DNA of 64,000 nt, from positions 496,001 to 560,000 of the forward strand of contig NZ_CP048397.1 of NCBI RefSeq assembly GCF_010384365.1, read 5' to 3'. The notes under the pieces were generated by a model that saw only the letters and a program-made list of their open reading frames with translations, searched no databases and was not told the origin of the DNA. Numbering within the stretch: the first letter of the stretch is position 1; every line of letters starts with the position of its first letter. Position numbers and translations under genes: made by a program. Below, piece after piece: positions 39,659-48,666 of this stretch. This DNA comes from Streptomyces sp. S4.7 (GTDB lineage: Bacteria > Actinomycetota > Actinomycetes > Streptomycetales > Streptomycetaceae).

Positions 39659-39808
39659 TCAGCGCCTGCCTCCACGCAGCTTTCCGAACAGGCGGCGGGC
39701 CTGTTCGCGCTTCCTCGGGTCCGACGAGGCCGCGCGTGCCTGACCGATCACGCGCTGCCCCTGCGGACTGCGGGTGAAGGCCTTGATGCGGTCGATGATT
39801 CCGGGCAT
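39659..39808 (-). CDS. 49-residue basic protein
   Basis: MPGIIDRIKAFTRSPQGQRV, IGQARAASSDPRKREQARRL, FGKLRGGRR: a very basic, helical small protein with good GC3 bias and a GGAGA ribosome site 5 bp before the ATG. No membrane segment, no Cys. It looks like the short conserved hypothetical proteins common in Streptomyces; the Arg/Lys content could allow nucleic-acid binding. Function unknown. Confidence 0.65.
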   Translation of the reverse strand: MPGIIDRIKAFTRSPQGQRVIGQARAASSDPRKREQARRLFGKLRGGRR

Positions 39809-40003
39809 GCCGTCTCCTGCGCTTCGATGACACCGACGACCCCGCTGAAGGGCCTCGGACTACGTCTACCCCCTCAACGCTGCGAGACTCCCATTACGTT
39901 CCCATTGCCTCCCCTTTACCTTCGGGAAGGCTTCGAAGGACCCCGCTGCCCCGCATGCGCTCCCCCGATGGCGACGGCACGCGACCCCCCTCAGACTGAC
40001 GTG

Positions 40004-40486
40004 ATGTCAGGGAAGCGAAGCGCGGGACTCCTTCTGTACCGGGTCACGGACGCGGGCACCGAAGTGCTCATCGGGCACATGGGCGGCCCGTTCTGGGCGG
40101 GGCGCAGCCGGGCCGCGTGGTCGATCCCCAAGGGTGAGTACGGCCCCGACGAGACGCCCGAGGACGCCGCCGACCGGGAGTTCGAGGAGGAGGTGGGTCA
40201 CCCTCCGCCCACCGGGCACCGGGAGCCGCTGGGCGAGACCCGCCAGTCGGGCGGCAAGACCGTCACCGTATGGACCGTCGAGGCCGACTTCGATCCCGCG
40301 CTGGCCGTATTCGGCACGTTCACGATGGAGTGGCCGCGCGGGTCCGGCACCGAGCGGGAGTTCCCGGAGTTCGACCGGCTCGACTGGTTCTCCCTGGAGG
40401 ACGCCGTGGAGTTGCTGGTGACGGGGCAACGGATCTTCCTCGGCCGGCTGGCTCTCTTCTTGGAGAGCCGCGACGACAGGCCGTAA
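40004..40486 (+). CDS. NUDIX hydrolase
   Basis: 160 residues. SAGLLLYRVTDAGTEVLIGH opens the fold; the NUDIX box is spread over KGEYGPDETPEDAADREFEEEVG (G-x5-E-x7-REFxEExG, complete with the metal-binding Glu residues). HMGGPFWAGRSRAAWSIPKG is typical of a Streptomyces NUDIX group related to MutT-like/diadenosine polyphosphate hydrolases. The start at 40004 (or GTG at 40001, or ATG at 39968) cannot be fixed because no clear ribosome site is present. Substrate unknown. Confidence 0.88.
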   Translation: MSGKRSAGLLLYRVTDAGTEVLIGHMGGPFWAGRSRAAWSIPKGEYGPDETPEDAADREFEEEVGHPPPTGHREPLGETRQSGGKTVTVWTVEADFDPALAVFGTFTMEWPRGSGTEREFPEFDRLDWFSLEDAVELLVTGQRIFLGRLALFLESRDDRP

Positions 40487-40519
40487 GGCGCCTTCGAGAA
40501 TCCGAAAGGGAACGTCTCC

Positions 40520-41281
40520 GTGCATCACACCGCGCGTCTCTACGCCACCGCCGGCGCCGTACTGCTCACCGCTTCGGCCCTGCCCGCCTCCGCGCACCCC
40601 GCCAGGACGCTCGACACGACGCATCTGCCGCCACCGCCCGTACCCGGCGCGGGGGCGCCCGGCCCGCCGGTCACCGACGGATCGCCCCGGCTGGAGGGCT
40701 CGGTCACGGCGGCGGCGCTGCGGGCGAAGACCCGGGACTGCTCGCGCGTCTCGAAGGGGCTGTACCGGACCGACCGGGGCAGAACCGCCGACGTCCCCGT
40801 GTGCGGCGGGAAGGGCGCCGTGTTCTGGAAGGCCGACCTGGACGTCGACTGCGACGGCCGGGTCACCGCCCGCTGCAACAAGAAGACGGACCCCTCGTTC
40901 CACGGGAACACGGCTTTCCGCCAGTCGGACGGCAAGCCGCTGAACGCGGAGAAGCTGCCGTACGTCGTTATCCCGGAGCCGAGCGGGACCTGGGACCACG
41001 CCGCGTCCGGCATCCGGGGCGGCGGGGTCGCGGCGGTCGTCCACGGGGACCGGGTGGAGTACGCGGTGGTGGGCGACACCGGGCCGACCGGGCTCGTCGG
41101 GGAGGCGTCGTACGCCGCGGCGCGCTCGCTGGGGATCGATCCCGATCCCGCGCGGGGCGGCGTCCCCTCCGGGGTGACGTACATCCTGTTCAAGGACTCC
41201 GAGGTGACGCCGATCGAGAGCCGGACGTCGGCGGTGCGGCTGGGCAGCGAACTGGCCAGGAGGTTCCTTCAGGAGGACTGA
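40520..41281 (+). CDS. Secreted GH75 chitosanase
   Basis: 253 residues; endo-acting enzyme on chitosan. Signal peptide with cleavage at SAHA, a Pro-rich linker, then the GH75 domain: KGAVFWKADLDVDCDGRVTA (the conserved D-x-D-x-D-G region), and VGDTGPTGLVGEASYAAARS, which contains the catalytic Asp (GD) and Glu (GE) typical of fungal-type chitosanases. GTG start with GAAAGGGA upstream. Four Cys may form disulphides. It ends at a long bidirectional hairpin. Confidence 0.88.
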   Translation: MHHTARLYATAGAVLLTASALPASAHPARTLDTTHLPPPPVPGAGAPGPPVTDGSPRLEGSVTAAALRAKTRDCSRVSKGLYRTDRGRTADVPVCGGKGAVFWKADLDVDCDGRVTARCNKKTDPSFHGNTAFRQSDGKPLNAEKLPYVVIPEPSGTWDHAASGIRGGGVAAVVHGDRVEYAVVGDTGPTGLVGEASYAAARSLGIDPDPARGGVPSGVTYILFKDSEVTPIESRTSAVRLGSELARRFLQED

Positions 41282-41302
41282 CGGGCGTTCACGGTACGGA
41301 CA

Positions 41303-41346
41303 TCCTCGGTACGGAGGCGGAGTCGGCGTCGCCTCCGTACCGAGGA
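41303..41346. terminator. Bidirectional terminator between chitosanase and permease
   Basis: Perfect 17-bp stem (41303-41319 with 41330-41346) and a 10-nt loop in the 82-bp spacer between two convergent genes. Confidence 0.88.
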
Positions 41347-41363
41347 CGTGGTCGTACGGGTCG

Positions 41364-42887
41364 CTAGACGATCCCCTCGGAGATCTCCGACTGCTCGCGG
41401 GCACTGCCGTAGGACTGGGGGGTGCTGTACGAGCCACGCGCCGCGTACCACCAGGCGGTCGCCAGGGCGAGTACGACGGCAAGTGCGATCACCGCGTAGT
41501 TCATGGTGTCCGTGGTGACCGGGTTCTTCTGCGGCAGACAGAAGATCACGGTGACGATCGCGACCCAGACGACGGCGATCCAGCCGATCGGCTTGCTCCA
41601 GCGGCCCAGTGTCCAGGGGCCGGGCTGGAAGCGGTCGCCGGCGCGCAGCTTCAGATAGATCGGGATCGCGTAGGCGGGCGTGATGCCGATGACGTTGATC
41701 GCCGTCACGGCGCCGTACGCGGTCGGCGAGTACAGCGACGGCACGGCGAGCAGGCAGGCGAAGCCGACCGACAGCCACACGGCGGGCACGGGCGTCTGAG
41801 TGCGGCTGCTGACGCGCCGCCACAGCGCCGATCCGGGGAGGGCGTTGTCCCGGCTGAAGGCGAAGACCATACGGCTGGCGGCGGCCACCTCGGCGTTGCC
41901 GCAGAAGAGTTGCGCCATGATCACGACAAGCAGAAGAGCGCTGGCGCCGTTGGTGCCAAGGACATCGATGAAGATCTGCGCGGGCGGCACACCGGCGCCG
42001 CTCGTCGCCGCGTAGTCCTGGATCGCGAAGGTCAGACCGGCGAGGAGGGCGAAGCCGGCGATCCAGGAGACCCAGATGGCGCGCACGATGCCACGTGCGG
42101 CGGAGACGGAGGCGTTGGACGTCTCCTCGGAGAGATGCGCGGAAGCGTCGTAGCCGCAGAAGGTGTACTGGGCGAGCAGCAGACCGATCGCGGCCACATA
42201 GATCGGGTTCTCCCAGCCGGTCTCGTTGACGAACTGGGTGAAGACGAATTCGGGCGACTGGTGGTTCTTGGGGACGACCGCGAGGATGCCGACGATCAGG
42301 GCGACACCGCCGAGGTGCCACCAGACGCTGATCGAGTTGAGAACACTGACCAGGCGGACCCCGAACAGGTTCAGCGTCGCGTGCAGCAGCAGGATGCACA
42401 TGAAGATGACCATGGTCCAGCCCGGCGTGGGGTCGAATCCCCACTGGAGGTTGAGGAACGCGCCGGTGAACAGGGCCGCGCCGTAGTCGATTCCGGCGAT
42501 CGCGCCCAGCAGTCCGAGCAGGTTCAGCCAGCCGGTGTACCAGCCCCACTTGCGTCCACCGAGCCGGTCGGCCATGTAGTACAGGGCCCCGGAGGTGGGA
42601 TAGGCGCTGGTCACCTCCGCCAGCGCCATGCCTATGCAGAGCACGAACCCCCCGACGCCCACCCAGCCCCAGAGCATCACGGCGGGACCGCCGGTGATGA
42701 GCCCGAAGCCGTACAGGGTCATACATCCCGAGAGGATCGAGATCACCGAGAAGCTGATGGCGAAATTGCCGAAACCGCCCATCCTGCGGGCGAGTACCGG
42801 CTTATAACCGAGTTCCCTCAGCCGTTCTTCTTCATCCTGCTGCGGAACTGAATCCGGCTTCGACCAGGCCGGTGGGGAGACGGACAC
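41364..42887 (-). CDS. APC-family amino-acid/polyamine permease
   Basis: 507 residues with twelve predicted membrane helices. The Streptomyces-type opening EERLRELGYKPVLARRMGGF, NFAISFSVISILSGCMTLYG and GMALAEVTSAYPTSGALYYM match the bacterial GABA/ethanolamine permease-like amino-acid transporter group (AAT/BAT). NAEVAAASRMVFAFSRDNAL is the conserved loop before helix 8. GTG start with GGAGG 8 bp upstream. Substrate unknown. It stands alone, convergent with the chitosanase gene. Confidence 0.88.
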   Translation of the reverse strand: MSVSPPAWSKPDSVPQQDEEERLRELGYKPVLARRMGGFGNFAISFSVISILSGCMTLYGFGLITGGPAVMLWGWVGVGGFVLCIGMALAEVTSAYPTSGALYYMADRLGGRKWGWYTGWLNLLGLLGAIAGIDYGAALFTGAFLNLQWGFDPTPGWTMVIFMCILLLHATLNLFGVRLVSVLNSISVWWHLGGVALIVGILAVVPKNHQSPEFVFTQFVNETGWENPIYVAAIGLLLAQYTFCGYDASAHLSEETSNASVSAARGIVRAIWVSWIAGFALLAGLTFAIQDYAATSGAGVPPAQIFIDVLGTNGASALLLVVIMAQLFCGNAEVAAASRMVFAFSRDNALPGSALWRRVSSRTQTPVPAVWLSVGFACLLAVPSLYSPTAYGAVTAINVIGITPAYAIPIYLKLRAGDRFQPGPWTLGRWSKPIGWIAVVWVAIVTVIFCLPQKNPVTTDTMNYAVIALAVVLALATAWWYAARGSYSTPQSYGSAREQSEISEGIV

Positions 42888-42990
42888 GGAAGTACCTCCG
42901 GGTACGGAGAGTCTCGAGGAGAGTCACGAAAATGTGCGGCGGAAGCCCGGCGGAGCCGGCGCGGGGCGCGGCAGGGCCCGGAGCGGGGCC

Positions 42991-43989
42991 CTAGGTGTCC
43001 GACTTCCGCTCACGGGCGGCGGAGAAGCAGCGGGCGCGGGCGCGGGCGAACACCTCCTCGACCTGTGCGGTGTCGTTCGGTCTCCGGGCGCGGTAGGACC
43101 ACGGCAGGGGGGTGTAGTACGGGCCCAGCGCCTCGAACACCCGCGCCGCCTCGGCCAGTTGGAGCGACCCCCACAGGGCGTGCGCCAGATAGTTGAGGTC
43201 CAGCAGCGAGTTCTCGGCGGGCTCGGAGCGGTCGAACCAGATGTGCAGTGCCCGCAGCGCGTCCCTGGTGGCGTCCTCGGTGACCCAGTGCAGGTCCAGC
43301 GCCTTCTCGTTGCCGCCCTCCCTGCGATACCTCTCGACCCGCACGAAGAGCGGCAGCGCCTGGAGCGCCGACCCCTCGGAGGCCGAGGACGCCGCCCACT
43401 GGACGAAGTTGACCGCCTCGGACAGGGAGCCGTCGGACCTGCGGGCGTACACGAACTGGAGCATCCGGTGGTATGCCTCGCGGTTGCCCGGATCGCGTTT
43501 GTCGGCCTCGGCGAGCAGGGCCCAGGGGCCGGGGAAGAGCATGGGTCCCGGCGGCGCCAGCCGGTTCTCCTCCATCCGCTGCTTGCCGTCGAGTTGGGCG
43601 AGCGCGAGCAGACAGACCCAGGGGACGGGGTCGGCCGGGACCAGCCGCGCGGTGGCGCCGCACGCCTCCCACGCCTGCTGCCACAGATCGGTCGTCCGGG
43701 CGTGGTTCTCGCGGTGCGCGCGCAGGGCGCGCTCCACCGTCACCCGTGTCTGCATGACGACGGCGGCCTCGCTGTCCGGCTCCTCGGCCAGCCAGGTGTG
43801 CACGGTGTCGGAGCCGGCCGCGACGGCGGCGAGCACCTGCGTGCGCCGGGTCCACAGCGCCCAGCCGTGCGTACCGTCGAGCAGGTCACGCATCGACACC
43901 CAGCGTCCGGTGCGCAACTCCTGGACGGCCGACCGGAGTTCGCTGTCATGACCCGCTGGGTGGTAGAGCGGACGAAAGCGATCGCTCAC
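42991..43989 (-). CDS. Conserved hypothetical, helical (TPR-like) protein
   Basis: 332 residues, cytoplasmic, no signal or membrane segment. Repeated helical hairpins with small-residue spacing (AWALLAEADKRDPGNREAYH-type, VNFVQWAASSASEGSALQAL, LNYLAHALWGSLQLAEAARV) look like degenerate tetratricopeptide repeats. It starts MSDRFRPLYHPAGHDSELRS. GTG start with GGAGGG close upstream. I recognise it as a common Streptomyces hypothetical family but know no function. Upstream of and divergent from the FGGY-kinase operon across a 257-bp spacer. Confidence 0.75.
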   Translation of the reverse strand: MSDRFRPLYHPAGHDSELRSAVQELRTGRWVSMRDLLDGTHGWALWTRRTQVLAAVAAGSDTVHTWLAEEPDSEAAVVMQTRVTVERALRAHRENHARTTDLWQQAWEACGATARLVPADPVPWVCLLALAQLDGKQRMEENRLAPPGPMLFPGPWALLAEADKRDPGNREAYHRMLQFVYARRSDGSLSEAVNFVQWAASSASEGSALQALPLFVRVERYRREGGNEKALDLHWVTEDATRDALRALHIWFDRSEPAENSLLDLNYLAHALWGSLQLAEAARVFEALGPYYTPLPWSYRARRPNDTAQVEEVFARARARCFSAARERKSDT

Positions 43990-44246
43990 GGACCCTCCGC
44001 CCGATTCTCCCGCAACTCCGCCTCTTTCCGGTGTAGTTCACATCCCGGCACCCGAGAATCACGCTACTCAGTGACACTCCGCTGTTACTCGGCGATCAGT
44101 GTAGGGGTCAATGCGACGACCTTTGAACACTTTGCTGATCTTAGGCAACCCTGAGTGCATGTCGTGACCTTGACGTCGCAGGCGGGCCGCGCCACCCTTT
44201 CGCTCAGTGATCGGACGATCACCGCCTCCGAACCGAAGAACGTGAC

Positions 44247-45752
44247 ATGCCGCCAGCTCAGCACCCCCCCGGCACCGCCGTGGACCCGGCCTCGCGGCCG
44301 GTGCTCGCCGTCGATCAGGGCACCTCCGCCACGAAGGCGCTGGTGATCTGCCCGGAACGCGGGGTGATCGGCAGCGGCTCGGCGCCGGCGCCCCCGCGCT
44401 ACGGCGCCGGCGGACTGGTCGAGGCCGATCCCGCCCTGCTGCTCTCCTCGGTGATCGACGCCGGGCGCCAAGCGCTCGCCGACGCCGGCGAGCCCGTGGC
44501 CGCGGTCGGACTTGCCAACCAGGGTGAGACCGTCCTCGCCTGGGACCCCGACACCGGCGAGCCGCTGACCGACGCGATCGTGTGGCAGGACCGGCGAGCC
44601 GCGTCCCTCTGCGCCGAACTCGCCCCGCACGAAAAGATGTTGAGAGAGCTGACCGGCCTGCCGCTGGAGCCGTACTTCGCCGCGCCCAAGATGGCGTGGA
44701 TCCGGCGGAACCTGACCCGCGAAGGCGTCGTCACGACCTCCGACTCCTGGCTCGTCCACCGGCTGACCGGCGAGTTCGTCACCGACGCGGCGACGGCCGG
44801 ACGCACCCAGCTGCTGGACCTCGACACCGCCGAGTGGTCCCCCGCCGCCCTGGACGTCTTCGGGATGAGCGACGAGCGGCTGCCCCAAGTCGTGGACGCG
44901 GCAGGGCGGTTCGGTGTCACGACGGCCTTCGGCGACACCCCGGTCCCGCTGACGGGGCTGCTCGTCGACCAGCAGGCCGCGCTGCTCGCCCAGAACGTGA
45001 CCGAGCCGGGGACGGCCAAGTGCACCTACGGCACAGGGGCGTTCCTCCTCGCGCAGACCGGCGCGCGTCCGCTGCGCAGCGGGACCGGTCTGGTCGGCTG
45101 TGTGGCCTGGCGGCTCGGCGGCCGTACCAGCTACTGCCTCGACGGGCAGGTGTACACGGCGGCCTCGGCCGTGCGGTGGCTGAGCGACCTCGGTGTGATC
45201 TCCGGCGCCGACGACCTCGACCGGGTGGGATCGTCCGTCACCGACAGCGGGGGCGTCACCTTCGTACCGTCGCTCGCCGGACTCGCCGCGCCGTGGTGGC
45301 GCGGCGACGCGAAGGGAACGATGACCGGGCTCGGTCTGGAGACCGGCCCCGGGCATCTGGTGCGGGCGCTCTGCGAGGGCATCGCGGCCCAGGTCGTCGC
45401 GCTGGCGGACGCCGTGGCCGAGGACACCGGCACGCCCCTGCGAGCGCTGCGCGTCGACGGCGGGCTGACCCGGTCGGACCTGCTGATGCAGACACAGGCC
45501 GATCTGCTGCAACTGCCCGTCGAACTGTCCCCGCTGCCCGACGCCACCGCACTGGGCGTGGGCGCCCTCGCCAGGCTCGGTCTCGACCCCGGTCTGACGG
45601 TGGAGCGGGCCGCGCCCCGATGGCGTCCCAAGAAGGTCTTCGAGCCCGCGATCGGAGCGGCCGAGGCCGCCGAGAGGCTCGGCGTCTTCCGTACGGAGGT
45701 GGACGCGCTCGTCGCCGGCCTGCCACCCGCCGGACGGACCGGCACGGTATGA
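44247..45752 (+). CDS. FGGY-family carbohydrate kinase (glycerol-kinase-like)
   Basis: 501 residues. LAVDQGTSATKALVI (phosphate-1 loop), LANQGETVLAWDPDTGEPL, AIVWQDRRAASLCAEL, APKMAWIRRNL, KCTYGTGAFLLAQTG (phosphate-2), and LRVDGGLTRSDLLMQTQADL (adenosine motif) match FGGY kinases near glycerol kinase. The catalytic Asp is in LLVDQQAALLAQ. It heads a three-gene unit, overlapping the next gene by 4 bp (ATGA). With GlpA- and GlpB-like partners it probably phosphorylates glycerol or another polyol; the true substrate is not clear from sequence. Confidence 0.88.
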   Translation: MPPAQHPPGTAVDPASRPVLAVDQGTSATKALVICPERGVIGSGSAPAPPRYGAGGLVEADPALLLSSVIDAGRQALADAGEPVAAVGLANQGETVLAWDPDTGEPLTDAIVWQDRRAASLCAELAPHEKMLRELTGLPLEPYFAAPKMAWIRRNLTREGVVTTSDSWLVHRLTGEFVTDAATAGRTQLLDLDTAEWSPAALDVFGMSDERLPQVVDAAGRFGVTTAFGDTPVPLTGLLVDQQAALLAQNVTEPGTAKCTYGTGAFLLAQTGARPLRSGTGLVGCVAWRLGGRTSYCLDGQVYTAASAVRWLSDLGVISGADDLDRVGSSVTDSGGVTFVPSLAGLAAPWWRGDAKGTMTGLGLETGPGHLVRALCEGIAAQVVALADAVAEDTGTPLRALRVDGGLTRSDLLMQTQADLLQLPVELSPLPDATALGVGALARLGLDPGLTVERAAPRWRPKKVFEPAIGAAEAAERLGVFRTEVDALVAGLPPAGRTGTV

Positions 45753-47218
45753 CCGTCACCGTTTCGGGGGCGCTGCCGGACGAGGTGTACGACGTGGTGG
45801 TCGTCGGCGCCGGGGTCGTCGGCGCGGCGATCGCCCGCGAACTGGCCCGCTACCCGCTGCGCACCGCCCTGGTCGAGGCGTCCGGCGATGTCGGCGACGG
45901 GACGTCGAAGGCCAACACGGCCATCCTGCACACCGGTTTCGACGCGGTGCCCGGCTCGCTCGAAGCCCGGCTCGTGCGGGAGGGCCGGGACAGGCTCGCC
46001 GTGTACGCCGAGGAGTGCGGCATCCCGGTGGAGCCGATCGGCGCCCTGCTGGTCGCCTGGGACGACGAACAGCTCGCCGCCCTGCCCGCCCTGGCCCGCA
46101 AGGCGGCGCGCAACGGCTACCGGCGCACCCGGACGGTCTGCGCCGACGAACTGCGCCGCCGCGAACCGCATCTGGGGCCGGGCGCGGTGGGAGCCCTCGA
46201 AGTCCCCGACGAGAGCGTCATCTGTCCGTGGACGACGACGCTCGCGTACGCGACCCAGGCCGTGCGCGCCGGGGTCGACCTGCATCTCAACTGCCGTGTG
46301 GCCGACGTGAGCGAGAGGTCGCGGCGTTCCCCGCACCGGCTCACCACCGGACGCGGACCGCTGCGCACCCGATGGCTGGTCAACGCGGCGGGCCTGTACG
46401 CCGACGAGTTCGACCGGCTGCTCGGTCACACCGACTTCTCGGTGACGCCGCGGCGCGGTCAGCTGATGGTCTTCGACAAACTCGCGCGCGGGCTGGTCAC
46501 GCACATCCTGCTGCCGGTTCCCACGGCGCTCGGCAAGGGAGTCCTGGTGTCGCCGACCGTGTACGGCAACGTGGTCCTCGGCCCGACCGCCGAGGACCTG
46601 GACGACAAGCGAGCCACCGGTTCCACCGCCGAAGGACTCGCCCTCCTCATGGAGAAGGGCCGGCGGATCATGCCGGACCTCCTCGAAGAGGAGGTGACCG
46701 CCGTGTACGCGGGGCTGCGCGCGGCCACCGAACACGACGACTACACGATCCGCTCGCACCCCGGGCAGCGGTACGTCACGGTGGGCGGTATCCGGTCGAC
46801 CGGGCTGACCGCGTCGATGGCGATCGCCGCGCATGTCGTGGAGCTGCTGACGGAGGCGGGTGCCGAACCGGGGACGGCGGCCGACCTCGTACCGGTGCCG
46901 ATGCCGAACCTCGGTGAGGCGCTCCCCCGTCCGTACGAACGCGCCGAGCTGATCGCGACCGATCCCGCGTACGGGGCGATCGTGTGCCACTGCGAGCGGG
47001 TTTCGCGCGGCGAGATCCGTGACGCGCTCGCCGGTGACATCCCGCCGTCCTCTGTGGAGGGGCTGCGCCGGCGGACCAGGGCGCTGGGCGGCCGGTGCCA
47101 GGGGTTCTACTGCGGGGCGGCCCTGCGCGCCCTGTTCGACGCGTCGTCGCACGACACACCGGCGTACGACACACCGGCGCCCGGCGCGTCGTCGCCCGGC
47201 ACGGAGGCCGCACGGTGA
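45749..47218 (+). CDS. FAD-dependent glycerol-3-phosphate-dehydrogenase-like protein with C-terminal BFD 2Fe-2S domain
   Basis: 489 residues. VVVVGAGVVGAAIARELARY (FAD), SKANTAILHTGFDAVPGSLE, VTPRRGQLMVFDK, and VGGIRSTGLTASMAIA give a DAO/GlpA-type flavoprotein. The C-terminal BFD-like domain has C-H-C at CHCERVSRGEIRDAL and C-x5-C at GRCQGFYCG, the four-Cys pattern that ligates a 2Fe-2S cluster. This is the layout of GlpA-like subunits in some Firmicutes and Thermotoga, where they pair with a second flavoprotein. Start overlaps the kinase stop; stop overlaps the next start. Electrons probably pass from FAD through the cluster to the partner. Confidence 0.88.
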   Translation: MTVTVSGALPDEVYDVVVVGAGVVGAAIARELARYPLRTALVEASGDVGDGTSKANTAILHTGFDAVPGSLEARLVREGRDRLAVYAEECGIPVEPIGALLVAWDDEQLAALPALARKAARNGYRRTRTVCADELRRREPHLGPGAVGALEVPDESVICPWTTTLAYATQAVRAGVDLHLNCRVADVSERSRRSPHRLTTGRGPLRTRWLVNAAGLYADEFDRLLGHTDFSVTPRRGQLMVFDKLARGLVTHILLPVPTALGKGVLVSPTVYGNVVLGPTAEDLDDKRATGSTAEGLALLMEKGRRIMPDLLEEEVTAVYAGLRAATEHDDYTIRSHPGQRYVTVGGIRSTGLTASMAIAAHVVELLTEAGAEPGTAADLVPVPMPNLGEALPRPYERAELIATDPAYGAIVCHCERVSRGEIRDALAGDIPPSSVEGLRRRTRALGGRCQGFYCGAALRALFDASSHDTPAYDTPAPGASSPGTEAAR

Positions 47219-48531
47219 ACAGCGAACAGCCCCCCGCCGCGACCGGCCACGCGCCGGGCCGCCGCGAAAGCGCCGTCGACGTGCTCGTGGTCGGCGCGGG
47301 CCCCGCCGGTCTGGCGCTGGCGTCCCGGCTGGCCGCCACCGGCTCCGTCGGCGTCGAGGTCGTCGACCGGGAGGACGAGCCGGGCGGCGTCCCCCGGCAC
47401 TGTTTCCACTCCGGATTCGGCCCGCGCGGTCCCGGACGGCCCGTGACCGGTCCGGCGTACGCGCGGCACTGGGCGGACGCGGCCGTCCACGCGGGAGCCA
47501 CCCTGCGCACGGGCGTCACCGTCACCGGATGGAGCGACACGGAGGGGCCCGCCACCGGCCCACTCACCGTCGACGTCACGAGCCCCGCCGGCCTGGAGCG
47601 GATCACGGCGCGCGCCGTCGTGCTGGCCACCGGGGCGCGCGAACGCGCCCGCGCCGCGCGGCTGGTGCCGGGCACCCGGCCCGCCGGGGTGTTCACGACG
47701 GGTGAGCTCCAACGGACGGTGCGTGTCCGGCACCGGCCGGTCGGCCTGCGCGCCGTCGTCGTGGGGGCCGAGTCCGTCAGCTACTCGGCCGTACGGACGC
47801 TGCGGGAGGCCGGGGTCGAGGTGGTGGCCATGGTGACGGAACTGCCGTACCACCAGGCCGCCCCCGCCACGGCTCTCGACACCAGGCTGCGGCACGGTGT
47901 CCCGCTCCTCGTCGGCGCGCGGGTGGGCGAACTGCTCGGCCGTGGGCGCCTGTCGGGGGTGGCGCTGCGGCACCGTGACGGCCGGAGTACGAGCGTCGCG
48001 TGCGACACGGTGGTGTTCACCGGCGACTGGATCCCCGACCACGAGCTGGCCCGCCGGGGCGGTGTCACGCTCGACCGCGCCACCCTGGGCCCGGCCGTGG
48101 ACGGCTCGTTCCGTACGGACCGGGCCGGGGTCTTCGCCGTCGGCAATCTGCTGCACGCGGTCGAGCCCGCGGGTACGGCCGCGCGCGAGGGTCTGCTGGC
48201 GGCCGGACCCGTGCTGCGGCACCTGACGGACGGCGCCCGCCCGGCCGTACGAGTGCCCGTCGAGGTCGAAGCCCCTCTGCTGTGGATCGCGCCGAACCGC
48301 GTCGATCCGGCGGACCCGCGTGTGGCGACCGGCGGCTTCACCCTCCGTACGGAGAGCAGGCTCGGCCCGTGGTCGGCGCTGGTGGTCAGCCGGGGAGGGG
48401 AGGTACTGCACCGGCAGCGCCTCCTACGGAGCGCGGTGCCGAACCGGACGGTGCGGCTGTCCGCCGCCTGGACGGCCAAGGCGTGGGACGGGGCCGACGG
48501 CGAGCCCGTGCGGATCTCCGTGGAGCGGTGA
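47215..48531 (+). CDS. NAD(P)/FAD oxidoreductase, electron-transfer partner (GlpB/sarcosine-oxidase-alpha-like)
   Basis: 438 residues. [20 protein letters not shown] (FAD), RHCFHSGFGPRG, VVLATGARERARAAR, VVVGAESVSYSAVRTLREAG (second dinucleotide site) and FAVGNLLHAVEPAG (FAD contact) match pyridine-nucleotide disulphide-type oxidoreductases that accompany BFD-containing GlpA-like proteins. The C-terminal ~100 residues (EAPLLWIAPNRVDP ... VRISVER) form an extra beta-rich domain that may replace the separate DUF1667 partner known in Thermotoga-type operons; this is inference. GTGA overlap with the preceding gene. Ends the operon at a hairpin. Confidence 0.82.
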   Translation: MNSEQPPAATGHAPGRRESAVDVLVVGAGPAGLALASRLAATGSVGVEVVDREDEPGGVPRHCFHSGFGPRGPGRPVTGPAYARHWADAAVHAGATLRTGVTVTGWSDTEGPATGPLTVDVTSPAGLERITARAVVLATGARERARAARLVPGTRPAGVFTTGELQRTVRVRHRPVGLRAVVVGAESVSYSAVRTLREAGVEVVAMVTELPYHQAAPATALDTRLRHGVPLLVGARVGELLGRGRLSGVALRHRDGRSTSVACDTVVFTGDWIPDHELARRGGVTLDRATLGPAVDGSFRTDRAGVFAVGNLLHAVEPAGTAAREGLLAAGPVLRHLTDGARPAVRVPVEVEAPLLWIAPNRVDPADPRVATGGFTLRTESRLGPWSALVVSRGGEVLHRQRLLRSAVPNRTVRLSAAWTAKAWDGADGEPVRISVER

Positions 48532-48549
48532 CAGGTCCCGGAAATGGGG

Positions 48550-48584
48550 CGGCCCCACCGGCAGGGGGTGGACCGGTGGGGCCG
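48550..48584 (+). terminator. Hairpin terminator after the kinase/oxidoreductase operon
   Basis: Perfect 12-bp stem (CGGCCCCACCGG with CCGGTGGGGCCG) and an 11-nt loop, 18 bp after the stop. Confidence 0.8.
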
Positions 48585-48666
48585 TTGGAACACTGCGGCG
48601 GGGGATGCCGCAGGCTCGGGTCGAAGAGGCATGTGCCCCCTGCCGCGCGAAACACTCCCTACGGAG

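Noticed and set aside
44135..44156. Possible iron box (TTAGGCAACCCTGA) before the FGGY kinase
   Set aside because: Too degenerate against the DmdR/IdeR palindrome, and no iron gene is adjacent.
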